From: Chitinophagaceae bacterium
Lineage (GTDB): Bacteria > Bacteroidota > Bacteroidia > Chitinophagales > Chitinophagaceae
Assembly (NCBI GenBank): GCA_019638475.1
Contig: JAHBTR010000007.1
Span: forward strand, 1-64,000
DNA: 64,000 nt
Direction of reading: 5' to 3'
Of the stretch, positions 10,279-17,836 are shown one piece after another; within the stretch, counting starts at the first letter, position 1, and the number at the start of each line of letters is the position of its first letter. Below the pieces are notes generated by a model. It was given only the letters and a program-made list of their open reading frames with translations, had not been told where the DNA came from and ran no database searches. Both the position numbers and the translations under genes were made by a program.

Positions 10279-10461
10279 ATTGAAAGAAAATTGAAATTTT
10301 TAATGAATACAATATTTACCATACAAAAGTATTTATTCTTTACAGAATGGTGTAATGGCTTATTTAGTATGCTTATGTTGAAGTATTGTATTATAAAACA
10401 AATTACAAAACCCAAGCTGTGGTTTAAACAGATTAATTAATAATAAATTAATATATAGTTT

Positions 10462-10494
10462 ACCCGGCTTAATATAATTTAGGTCGGGTTTTTT
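10462..10494 (+). terminator. second intrinsic terminator-like hairpin
   Basis: The stem acccggctt (10462-10470) pairs with aggtcgggt (10481-10489), including two G-T wobbles, and can extend by two A-T pairs. Six T residues follow (10489-10494). It lies only 33 nt before the start codon of the 50-codon ORF, where a terminator would act as an attenuator if transcription comes from the left. Confidence 0.6.
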
Positions 10495-10526
10495 ATTATA
10501 CATATTTTAAAACAAAGGAGGATGAT

Positions 10527-10679
10527 ATGAGAACAAACAACAAATTTTTAATTAAAACTTTAGTTCAATGTTTTGGAGAAACTAAAACAATTGAATTATT
10601 AAATCAGGTAAGAAAAAGAAGCATCAACAGAAAAGCTAAAAAATATAAAGCAGCATTGAACAAGTATAAAGTAGCTTGA
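10527..10679 (+). CDS. small basic protein, 50 aa, with strong Shine-Dalgarno
   Basis: ATG at 10527 follows aaaggaggatgat, a near-perfect Shine-Dalgarno sequence at normal spacing. That is rare in this phylum and argues that the ORF is translated. The product starts MRTNNKFLIKTLVQCFGETK and ends in a Lys/Arg-rich helix-like tail (VRKRSINRKAKKYKAALNKY), so it could bind nucleic acid. There is no signal peptide or membrane segment. It has 50 codons plus TGA and is followed by a long hairpin at 10753. I do not recognise the family. Confidence 0.5.
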   Translation: MRTNNKFLIKTLVQCFGETKTIELLNQVRKRSINRKAKKYKAALNKYKVA

Positions 10680-10752
10680 AGGTGTTGTTGATATTTTTTT
10701 CAATGTTTTATGACTAATGACCTGATAAAAAGTATCATGTTGGAATGTGTTA

Positions 10753-10790
10753 TTTATACCGAAGTAAAATCTATTTCACTTCGGTATAAA
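10753..10790. terminator. long perfect hairpin, possible bidirectional terminator
   Basis: A 13-bp perfect inverted repeat (tttataccgaagt at 10753-10765, acttcggtataaa at 10778-10790) has a 12-nt loop. It lies between the convergent 50-codon ORF (plus) and the TonB-linked receptor (minus). Neither side has a long T run, so termination is inferred from position. The motif ttcggtat recurs in two other intergenic places (14381-14388 and 34975-34982). Confidence 0.45.
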
Positions 10791-10795
10791 TAAAT

Positions 10796-10825
10796 AAAGT
10801 AAGCAACAACAGTTGTGCTTACTTT
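10796..10825 (-). terminator. probable terminator of the TonB-linked receptor gene
   Basis: A 9-bp perfect stem (aaagtaagc at 10796-10804, gcttacttt at 10817-10825) has a loop that can itself pair (acaac with gttgt). It lies 47 nt beyond the stop codon at 10872, reading on minus. The sequence after it on minus is T-rich, interrupted by A. Confidence 0.5.
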
Positions 10826-10871
10826 ACCCAACTTACTACAAGTAAATAAATATTATTCAGTAAGTATTATT

Positions 10872-13508
10872 TTATCCTTCTCCATCATCTCCTCCCATAT
10901 CGTTTCCTCCACCTTGACCTGATTTGGTATTTTTTCTTTTAAAAAGAGATACATCAAATTTTCCAAAACGATAAGAGAAATTAATTCTTACCATTTGAGG
11001 GTTACGAATTCTATCTATATTTTGAATAAAGAAAGATGATTCTGTATGTGTTTTTGTAGGAACTCTAAAAATATTATTCATACCTACTGATAGCGAAGCA
11101 CTTCTTCCATTTTTCCAAGTCCAATCTTTTTTTACAGCAAGGTCCATATCAAAATATCTGGGCAAAGTATAACCTTGTGCTAAGGTTTGATTTCCTCCCC
11201 ACATTCCACGTCCACCACCCCCACCTTGTGGAATGATGGTTTTAGAACGGGCATCTCCTGATAATTGAATTGAAACACCTTTACCTAATTTAAAATTATT
11301 ATTCATTTTAGCAAACCATGTAACAATAGAATTGTCAATTTTTTGGTCTGGTATGTTAGCATTAATTCTTGAGTTGTATAAGTTTAAGTTTAAGGTTAAA
11401 TCCCACCAAGTAGTTACTCCTATTTTATTAGTAAGCTCAAGTCCATAAGTATAGCTTGTATTTGCATTAATAAAACTTGTATAGAATAAACTATCAGAAG
11501 CTATATGACCTGGTTGTGTGTTTCTATCTATATCTTTAAAAATGTAGTTTGTAATTAAATTGGTGCTATGTTTAAAATAAACTGTTGCTAAAAAGTTAGC
11601 ACCTCTTTTATAATTATTGTTATAAGAAAACTCGAAAGAATTGGTAAACTCTGGTTGCAAATTAGGATTACCTACTCTTGGATTTTGTGGGTCAGAAAAA
11701 TCATAAGTTGGCAATAGTCTGAAAAATCCTGGTCTATTAATTCTTCTTGAATAGTTTAATTGTAAATCTTCTTTATCGCTTAATTTATAAGTAATAAAAG
11801 CACTTGGGAATAAACTGATAGGATAATTGATTTTAAATTGAGCAGAATCAACACCTGCTAATGTATAAAGTGTACCAGTATAATTGGAACTTTCTGCTCT
11901 TAACCCTAATTGATAACTAAATTTTTTGTATTTAAAACTATATGTTGCATAAGCAGCATAAACTTGGTCATTAAATTTATAACGACTACTTGATGATGGA
12001 CTAATAACAAAACCACCTGTACTAATATTGTCATTAATGTATTGAAGATTATCTGTTTTGTAATCTCTAATTGCTGCTCTTAAACCAGCTTCAAATTTTG
12101 TATTTTCGGTTAGTTTATTTTCATAATCTGTTTGAATAGTGAAAAACTTATTATAACCTTCACCTACTCCTTTCTGCTGATAAGTAGGATATTTTTGAGT
12201 ACCATTGGTATTATACACAAGAGAGTTTATATCAGATTTATTATCATTTTTACTAGAGTTATAATTTAAGTCAGCAGATATGCTGTGTCCATCTTGTGTA
12301 AAATTGTGCTTATAGCTTAGTTGCCCACCAAAGTTTCTGAAATTATATGCAGAAGTAGTATATCTTTTTGCAATAGAATTTAAAATAGTAGAAGTAGTAT
12401 CAATAGTTTGTGTAGATTCTCTTTCAAAATTTCCTCTATTAAAATTGGCAGATAATGATACTGTATTTCTATTATTGATAAGATAGTCTAAACCACCACG
12501 TATAAAAGCAAAGTAACCTGGGTTAATATCTTCACTTTTTGAAATAACACTCATGGGCGTATGACCAGTAAAATTTGTATTGGTATTATTTGTACCCAAA
12601 GATTTTCTTTGATTAAAATTGGCACTACCAAAAAAGTTTATTTTATTTTCTCTATAACTAAAATCTCCACCAAGATTTATTCTACCCCTACTATCTATAC
12701 CTGTTCTAATACCTCCATTATAACCAGTTCTTTTATTTTTCTTTAAAACAATATTAATAATACCAGCAGTACCACCACTTGCATCAAATTTTGCAGAGGG
12801 GTTAGTAATAATTTCTACTTTATCTATGATATCAGCAGGTATTTGGTCAAGTGTTAGGGTAGTAGGTCTTCCATCAATAAAAATTTGAGGAGTTGCATTT
12901 CTTAACTCTACATTACCATCAGCATCTACAGACAAAGAAGGAATTGTTTTCATAACTTCTGTAGCAGTTTGCCCTGTGCTAACAATATCTTTATCTACAT
13001 TAAAAACTTTTCTGTCAATACCTATTTCAAACATTTGTTTTGTAGCTACTACAGTTACATTACCAAGGTCAGAAGGTTCTTCTACTAATTTTATATTGCC
13101 TAAATCTACATCTACATTAGCCATTCCTCCTTCACCTCTTTGCTTGTTATTAAATTTGACAGTTTTGCTATAAGTTTTATAACCAATAGCACTTGCAGTA
13201 AGTTTATAACTACCCATTACCGATAATTCTTCAAAACTAAACTCACCATTGCTTGAAGTAATTTTAGTTCTAACTGGTACCTCTTTTTTTGTGTTAGTAG
13301 CAGAATCTACAACACTACTCAATAATTGAACTGCCACTGCATCAATAGGTTTATTTGTTTTTGAATCTACAAACTTGCCATAAAAATGCCCAATATTCAT
13401 ATTACCACTTTGTTTTCCTTCTCCATTATTTCTTCCTCCCATAGGGTATTGAGCTATACTGCTAAAATGACAAGCTACACCAATTACTATACTTAATAGA
13501 TATTTCAT
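10872..13508 (-). CDS. TonB-dependent receptor-like outer-membrane protein with carboxypeptidase-regulatory-like domain
   Basis: The 878-residue protein begins with a signal peptide (MKYLLSIVIGVACHFSSIAQ). A carboxypeptidase-regulatory-like beta-sandwich follows (about residues 40-125, GKFVDSKTNKPIDAVAVQLL), then a plug domain (about 150-255, ending in SAKFDASGGTAGIINIVLKK), then an outer-membrane beta-barrel of the family seen in Bacteroidota receptors (about 270-850). Such proteins take up unknown ligands with TonB energy. No SusD partner is adjacent, so a polysaccharide-utilisation role is not supported. The tail is Gly/Asp-rich (GQGGGNDMGGDDGEG) instead of ending on a barrel strand. It is transcribed alone or with the DUF445 gene 154 nt upstream. 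Confidence 0.88.
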   Translation of the reverse strand: MKYLLSIVIGVACHFSSIAQYPMGGRNNGEGKQSGNMNIGHFYGKFVDSKTNKPIDAVAVQLLSSVVDSATNTKKEVPVRTKITSSNGEFSFEELSVMGSYKLTASAIGYKTYSKTVKFNNKQRGEGGMANVDVDLGNIKLVEEPSDLGNVTVVATKQMFEIGIDRKVFNVDKDIVSTGQTATEVMKTIPSLSVDADGNVELRNATPQIFIDGRPTTLTLDQIPADIIDKVEIITNPSAKFDASGGTAGIINIVLKKNKRTGYNGGIRTGIDSRGRINLGGDFSYRENKINFFGSANFNQRKSLGTNNTNTNFTGHTPMSVISKSEDINPGYFAFIRGGLDYLINNRNTVSLSANFNRGNFERESTQTIDTTSTILNSIAKRYTTSAYNFRNFGGQLSYKHNFTQDGHSISADLNYNSSKNDNKSDINSLVYNTNGTQKYPTYQQKGVGEGYNKFFTIQTDYENKLTENTKFEAGLRAAIRDYKTDNLQYINDNISTGGFVISPSSSSRYKFNDQVYAAYATYSFKYKKFSYQLGLRAESSNYTGTLYTLAGVDSAQFKINYPISLFPSAFITYKLSDKEDLQLNYSRRINRPGFFRLLPTYDFSDPQNPRVGNPNLQPEFTNSFEFSYNNNYKRGANFLATVYFKHSTNLITNYIFKDIDRNTQPGHIASDSLFYTSFINANTSYTYGLELTNKIGVTTWWDLTLNLNLYNSRINANIPDQKIDNSIVTWFAKMNNNFKLGKGVSIQLSGDARSKTIIPQGGGGGRGMWGGNQTLAQGYTLPRYFDMDLAVKKDWTWKNGRSASLSVGMNNIFRVPTKTHTESSFFIQNIDRIRNPQMVRINFSYRFGKFDVSLFKRKNTKSGQGGGNDMGGDDGEG

Positions 13509-13662
13509 AAAAAATTATTCTTATTTTGAAAAGCAAATTTCATTTAAAAATTTCTAATTATTGTTAATATTATGTATAAGTGGCTATTAGCTTATTATAA
13601 AAGGGAAGAAATCAAAGAGAAAAACGGCGAATCTTGTTTCTTTATCGCTAATCTGGTTGTTC

Positions 13663-14268
13663 TTAAACCAATAAAGTAATGAGTACTTGAATAATGCCTA
13701 TTAAAAATCCTAATACGCCCCCCAATATTTCTATAAACTTAAATTCTTTTTGCATGAGGCTTTTTAATAAATCTTCTAATTTATCAGACGAAAAATTATT
13801 TACTTTTTCAACCACAATTTTCTCAAGGTCTAAATCATTTTGCAGCTTATTCATATAATTGTTCATAATGATAGGAAACAGTTCTCCTAACTCGGCAATG
13901 AATACAGCTTTTAACTGCTCTATGGTTTTATTGCCTATAAACATACTTATTACAGGCATTTGTTCAGAAAGTTTTACTCTTAAAAAATTATCAATATGCT
14001 CTTCTACAAGAGGCATTATTTTTTGAATATTTTCAGGGTTAGAAATTTTTTGTTCTATTTCTGTAAAAGACAATAATTCAGTACCTACAACTTTGCCCAA
14101 CTTTTCTGCAAACTGTTGCTGCTTTTTAGGAAAAACGCCTTGAAAAGTAAATCCTATAATTTTAATAGGTTTTTTGGGGTGAAACAACATTTTAATAGCC
14201 ACCCAATTAGTAAACCAACCTATTAAGGCAGAAATAACAGGTATTAAAATAAGCCAATAATAATTCAT
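13663..14268 (-). CDS. DUF445 family membrane protein
   Basis: The 201 residues fit a compact DUF445 (YheB-like) protein. The N-terminal membrane segment contains the family hallmark GWFTNWVAIKMLFHPKKPI (about residues 17-35). A long amphipathic helical middle follows (about 50-170), and a C-terminal membrane segment (LGGVLGFLIGIIQVLITLLV) ends the protein. The function of the family is not established. The gene lies between the TonB-linked receptor and tRNA-His, all on minus. Confidence 0.85.
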   Translation of the reverse strand: MNYYWLILIPVISALIGWFTNWVAIKMLFHPKKPIKIIGFTFQGVFPKKQQQFAEKLGKVVGTELLSFTEIEQKISNPENIQKIMPLVEEHIDNFLRVKLSEQMPVISMFIGNKTIEQLKAVFIAELGELFPIIMNNYMNKLQNDLDLEKIVVEKVNNFSSDKLEDLLKSLMQKEFKFIEILGGVLGFLIGIIQVLITLLV

Positions 14269-14284
14269 TAGATTGTATAAGTTA

Positions 14285-14330
14285 TACTAATTTGATTTTT
14301 AAAATAGACCAATTTATTTTTGTATAATGC
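14285..14330 (+). repeat. copy A of a 46-nt intergenic repeat
   Basis: Hand alignment without gaps gives 38 identical positions of 46 with 34928-34973. Both start tac-aatttgattt and end gtataatgc. Both lie between genes, and both are followed by a ttcggtat motif (here at 14381-14388). It may be a degenerate short interspersed element. Too few copies are in the window to define its ends. Confidence 0.45.
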
Positions 14331-14346
14331 CGATGTAATAGTTGTT

Positions 14347-14367
14347 TAGACCAATGAAATTGGTCTA
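14347..14367. other. 9-bp perfect hairpin in the intergenic repeat region
   Basis: tagaccaat (14347-14355) and attggtcta (14359-14367) form a perfect stem with a 3-nt loop. The sequence atagaccaattt is also present in direct orientation inside repeat copy A (14304-14315), so the region has internal inverted and direct copies. No T run follows on either strand, so it is not called a terminator. Confidence 0.4.
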
Positions 14368-14395
14368 TTACAAATATACTTTCGGTATTAAATAA

Positions 14396-14425
14396 AAAGC
14401 CTTGCAGAATTATTTACAAGGCTTT
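14396..14425 (-). terminator. intrinsic terminator of tRNA-His
   Basis: Read on minus, a 9-bp perfect stem (aaagccttg and caaggcttt) with a 12-nt loop lies 15 nt beyond the tRNA 3' end. It runs into a T-rich tract (TTTTTATTT from within the stem outward), as expected for an intrinsic terminator. Confidence 0.75.
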
Positions 14426-14440
14426 CAATTTTGGTGGAAG

Positions 14441-14515
14441 GGAGAGCAATGGGTCTCGAACCCACGACCTACAGTGCCACAAACTGTCGCTCTAACCAAC
14501 TGAGCTATGCCCTCC
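14441..14515 (-). tRNA. tRNA-His (anticodon GTG)
   Basis: The minus strand folds as a full cloverleaf. The anticodon stem is ACAGT/ACTGT with loop TTGTGGC (anticodon at 14480-14478). The D arm is GCTCAGTTGGTTAGAGC and the T loop contains GTTCGAG. The acceptor stem has the extra G-1 (14515) paired to C73 (14441), the identity element specific to tRNA-His. The acceptor pairs with one G-T wobble. CCA is not encoded (CTTCC follows). Canonical U8 and A9 are in place. Confidence 0.97.
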
Positions 14516-14625
14516 ATTTTTCAGATTGGCAAAAATAGTTGAAAATATATATCTGAAAAAATGATTTTTTAGGTAAAACCTTTGTTAATAGGTATAAATG
14601 GATATTTATTACTTTTAAAAAATAC

Positions 14626-14633
14626 TACATTTG
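14626..14633 (+). promoter_or_regulatory. possible -7 promoter box of the S41 protease gene
   Basis: TACATTTG matches the Bacteroidota -7 consensus TAnnTTTG. No TTG is found 17-23 nt upstream, so only half the promoter is supported. Transcription would start near 14640, almost on the ATG at 14642, which would make the transcript nearly leaderless or favour the ATG at 14663. Confidence 0.3.
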
Positions 14634-14641
14634 ACACTTAT

Positions 14642-16810
14642 ATGCAAAAATTTATTCAATTTATGAAGAGTAGAAAAGGTTTAATAGTGTCCATGGCATT
14701 GGTCTTTGGGCTTGTATTTATTGCTTTTGCCAACAACCAGTCTGATGAAATTAAAAACAATTCTTTAGAGCAAAAGAAAAAAATATTAACATCAATTGGG
14801 CTTTTATTAGAAAAGCAACACTATAGCCCAAAATTAATTGATGATAATTTTTCAAAGCAAGTATTTCAAGAATTTTTAGAACAGTTAGATGGAGAAAAAA
14901 ACTTTTTTATCCAAACTGATATAGATGCCCTAAAAAAATATGCAACTTTTGTAGATGATGAAATTCATGGGGCAGATATTAAAGTTGTACCTGCTGTAGA
15001 AAGCATTTATTTAAAAAGGGTAGAAGAAATTATTGCTTTAAATAAAGACATATTAACCAACCCTTTTACTTTTACTATGGAGGAAGAATTTGTTGCAAAT
15101 TATGATAAAATTGACTATCCAAAAAATGAGGCAGAAAGAAAAGAACGTTGGAGAAAAAAATTAAAATACCTTACTTTAGAACGTTATGTAGATTTATTGA
15201 ATAACAGAGAAAAATTATCTACTACCGATACTGCTTATAAATCAGATACTCAATTAGAACAAGAAGCAAGAAACAGAGTACTTAAAATAATGAATAGAAC
15301 TTTTGATAAATTAAAAGTAAACAATGCAGAAGACAAAATATTTAATACTTATGTAAATACTATTGCCAATTTTACAGACCCACATACAGATTATTTTCCA
15401 CCAGTTGAAAAAAGGTCTTTTGATGAGAATATGAGTGGTCGTTTTTATGGAATTGGAGCACAATTACAAGAGCAAGATGGGGTTATTAAAATTGCCAGCC
15501 TTATAGCAGGTTATCCTGCTTGGAGAAGTGGAGAAATAGAACCAAATGATATTATTGTTAAAGTAGCTCAAGGTAATAATGAACCTGTAGATATTACAGG
15601 ATATGACATTACCGATGCTGTAAAATTAATTAGAGGAAATAAAGGCACAGAAGTAAGGCTTACCATAAAAAAACAAAGTGGCACAATAAAAGTAGTATCT
15701 CTAATGAGAGATGAAATTATACAAGATGAATCTTATGTAAGAAGCGCTATTGTAAATGAAAAGGGTAAAAAAATTGGGTATATATTTTTACCAGATTTTT
15801 ATGCAGACTTTCAAAGAGAAAATGGTGCAAGATGCTCTGAAGATGTAGCAAAAGAAATTATTAAATTACAAGCAGAAAATATTGAAGGACTTGTGATTGA
15901 TTTAAGAAGCAATGGTGGAGGCTCTTTATACGAAGTAGTACAAATGGTTGGCTTATTCATAAAGTCAGGTCCTGTAGTACAAGTAAAAGATAAATATGGT
16001 AAAATAACTGTACTACAAGACGAAAATCCATCTGTACTTTATACAGGACCTTTAGCTGTTATGGTAAATGGTTTTAGTGCATCTGCCTCAGAAATTTTTG
16101 CTGCTGCTATTCAAGATTATAAAAGAGGTATTATAATAGGTACCAATACTTCTACTTTTGGTAAAGGAACAGTACAAAAAAATATTCCTATAGGAAGAAT
16201 TACAGATTATAGCACAGGAAGAACAGAGTTTGGTGCAGTAAAACTTACATTCCAAAAATTTTATAGAATTAATGGAGGATCTACACAATTAAAAGGAGTA
16301 GAACCAGATATAGTTTTACCAGATAGTTATGAATTTTTAAAATTCAGAGAAAAAGATAATAAAAATTCTTTGCCATGGGATGAAATACAAAAAATAGATT
16401 ATGCTACAGACAGAAGTGCTACAACTATTGAAAAAATTATAGACTCTGTAAAACAAAAAGTAGCTTTAAATCAACAACTAAAAATTATTTATAACGATGC
16501 AATATGGCTTGCTGACAACAATAAAAAACCTATACCACTAAACATTGATAAATACAAAGAATATCAAAAACTAATTAAAAGTACTGTAGCCCAAATAGGT
16601 AGTTTAACTAAGCTACAAAATGAAATGAATATTACTATTGCAAAATCTGATAACGCTAAATATTTTTCAAATACAGATAAAGCAAAAGGAGAGAGATATC
16701 AAGCATGGCTTAAAAATATTAAAAGTGATATATACATTCAAAATACAACTAACATAGTTGTAGATATGATACATCATCATGTAGATGACATGAATACTGC
16801 ATCAAACTAA
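14642..16810 (+). CDS. tail-specific protease, Prc/CtpA-like (peptidase family S41)
   Basis: The product (722 aa from ATG 14642) cleaves proteins at their C-terminal tail in the periplasm, by family knowledge. A membrane/signal segment lies near residues 13-30 (GLIVSMALVFGLVFIAFA). A long N-terminal domain follows, with the Prc-like DPHTDYFPP motif, then a PDZ domain (about 255-350) and the S41 catalytic core. In GFSASASEIF the catalytic Ser is Ser481 by alignment with Prc, with the general base Lys508 in TFGKGTVQ. The frame also allows a TTG at 14582, but that would put about 20 odd residues before the signal segment; ATG 14663 is a second possibility. It stands alone between tRNA-His and the polysaccharide locus. 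Confidence 0.9.
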   Translation: MQKFIQFMKSRKGLIVSMALVFGLVFIAFANNQSDEIKNNSLEQKKKILTSIGLLLEKQHYSPKLIDDNFSKQVFQEFLEQLDGEKNFFIQTDIDALKKYATFVDDEIHGADIKVVPAVESIYLKRVEEIIALNKDILTNPFTFTMEEEFVANYDKIDYPKNEAERKERWRKKLKYLTLERYVDLLNNREKLSTTDTAYKSDTQLEQEARNRVLKIMNRTFDKLKVNNAEDKIFNTYVNTIANFTDPHTDYFPPVEKRSFDENMSGRFYGIGAQLQEQDGVIKIASLIAGYPAWRSGEIEPNDIIVKVAQGNNEPVDITGYDITDAVKLIRGNKGTEVRLTIKKQSGTIKVVSLMRDEIIQDESYVRSAIVNEKGKKIGYIFLPDFYADFQRENGARCSEDVAKEIIKLQAENIEGLVIDLRSNGGGSLYEVVQMVGLFIKSGPVVQVKDKYGKITVLQDENPSVLYTGPLAVMVNGFSASASEIFAAAIQDYKRGIIIGTNTSTFGKGTVQKNIPIGRITDYSTGRTEFGAVKLTFQKFYRINGGSTQLKGVEPDIVLPDSYEFLKFREKDNKNSLPWDEIQKIDYATDRSATTIEKIIDSVKQKVALNQQLKIIYNDAIWLADNNKKPIPLNIDKYKEYQKLIKSTVAQIGSLTKLQNEMNITIAKSDNAKYFSNTDKAKGERYQAWLKNIKSDIYIQNTTNIVVDMIHHHVDDMNTASN

Positions 16811-16916
16811 AAATCAATTTTCTTTTTTCTTAAAAGATGTTGTCTTGAATAATTAAGATAACCATAATGTTTTGCAAACGCTTAATTAATTGCGTCAAAA
16901 TATAACTACATTTTAT

Positions 16917-16933
16917 ATCCACATTGTGTGGAT
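16917..16933 (+). promoter_or_regulatory. hairpin in the leader of the polysaccharide operon
   Basis: atccaca and tgtggat form a perfect 7-bp stem with a 3-nt loop, 67 nt before the wza start codon. No T run follows, so it is more likely an RNA leader structure or a protein-binding palindrome than a terminator. The 189-nt gap it sits in holds no other clear element and no full promoter match. Confidence 0.35.
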
Positions 16934-16999
16934 TAATACTATGCTATTTCAATACTATGAAAGGTAACTTTGAAAAGTTACTTTAACCCATTGATTTAT

Positions 17000-17812
17000 A
17001 TGCATAAATCCATTATTCGTTTTTGCACACAAAAGTTGTGTGTAATCTCGATATATATTTTTATAGTAGTACTCTCAATATCATGTACTAATACAAAAAA
17101 ATTTGTAATGCTTAGCGATATTCCCGATTCGGCACGTATAGCATTGCCTTACATAGAAATGCCTGTAAGTGTTATACAGCCTGATGATATTTTAGAAATA
17201 AGAATTTCAGGAAAAAATGAAGAAACAGTTCAAGATTTTAATACAAAAGGAAGTGGTTACTCGGCAACTGGTTCTACCAGTATTCAAAGTTCTACACCCA
17301 ATTATTTAGTAGATAAAAAAGGCGATATAGAAATGTATAAAATAGGTAAAGTAAAAGCTTCAGGATTAACAATAGAACAGTTAAAAGAAAATCTTTTAGC
17401 ATTATTAGACAAAGAAATAATGAATCCTAATGTAGTAATTCGTTTTGCTAATTTAAGATTTACTGTTTTAGGAGAAGTGCGTACACCATCTACCTATACT
17501 ATACCCAATGAAAGACTAACCATACTTGAAGCAGTAGGTTATGCTGGAGATTTAACCACTTATGCAAGAAGAGATATTGTAAGGGTAATAAGAGATAGTA
17601 GTGGACATAGAGAAATAGGCACAGTAAACTTTACGCAGAAATCATTATTTACATCACCCTTCTTTTATTTAAAAAGGAATGATGTAGTATTGGTAGAAAC
17701 TGATAATAAGCTAAGAAAAACATCAGATGTTTTAGCAAGAACAGCCAGTATTGTAGGTGTTATTTCAAGTTTAGTAACAGTAGCATACCTTCTCATATTT
17801 GGAAGAAGATAA
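17000..17812 (+). CDS. wza: Wza-type polysaccharide export lipoprotein
   Basis: This is an outer-membrane export channel protein for capsular or exopolysaccharide. The open frame begins at a TTG (16970), but ATG 17000 gives a clean lipoprotein signal: a hydrophobic core (CVISIYIFIVVLSIS) and Cys29 as lipidation site. The polysaccharide-export domain follows (IQPDDILEIRISGKN, about residues 55-135 with VDKKGDIEMYKIGKVKASGLT), then one SLBB-type domain (LRFTVLGEVRTPSTYTIPNE, about 150-230). A hydrophobic segment near the C-terminus (SIVGVISSLVTVAYLLIF) resembles the C-terminal helix of Wza. The gene starts the locus and lies 24 nt before wzc. Confidence 0.9.
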   Translation: MHKSIIRFCTQKLCVISIYIFIVVLSISCTNTKKFVMLSDIPDSARIALPYIEMPVSVIQPDDILEIRISGKNEETVQDFNTKGSGYSATGSTSIQSSTPNYLVDKKGDIEMYKIGKVKASGLTIEQLKENLLALLDKEIMNPNVVIRFANLRFTVLGEVRTPSTYTIPNERLTILEAVGYAGDLTTYARRDIVRVIRDSSGHREIGTVNFTQKSLFTSPFFYLKRNDVVLVETDNKLRKTSDVLARTASIVGVISSLVTVAYLLIFGRR

Positions 17813-17836
17813 TAATAATAACAACTAAATTAATTA

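Larger units (their letters stand above)
10027..10871. other. 845-nt gene-poor region with several terminator-like hairpins
   Basis: No large gene lies between the Nudix hydrolase and the TonB-linked receptor. Reading from left: a TACATTTG box (10107-10114) like a Bacteroidota -7 element, although without a TTG at the usual spacing; a 30-codon frame (10134-10226); a strong intrinsic terminator (10251-10278); a second terminator-like hairpin (10462-10494); a 50-codon ORF behind an unusually good Shine-Dalgarno sequence (10527-10679); and two hairpins (10753-10790 and 10796-10825). This arrangement suggests one or two short RNAs or attenuated leaders. None was recognised as a known RNA family. 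Confidence 0.5.

Noticed and set aside
14347..14367. Considered as a terminator or a second tRNA fragment
   Set aside because: The hairpin has no T run on either strand and no tRNA arms; the neighbouring tRNA has its own terminator.
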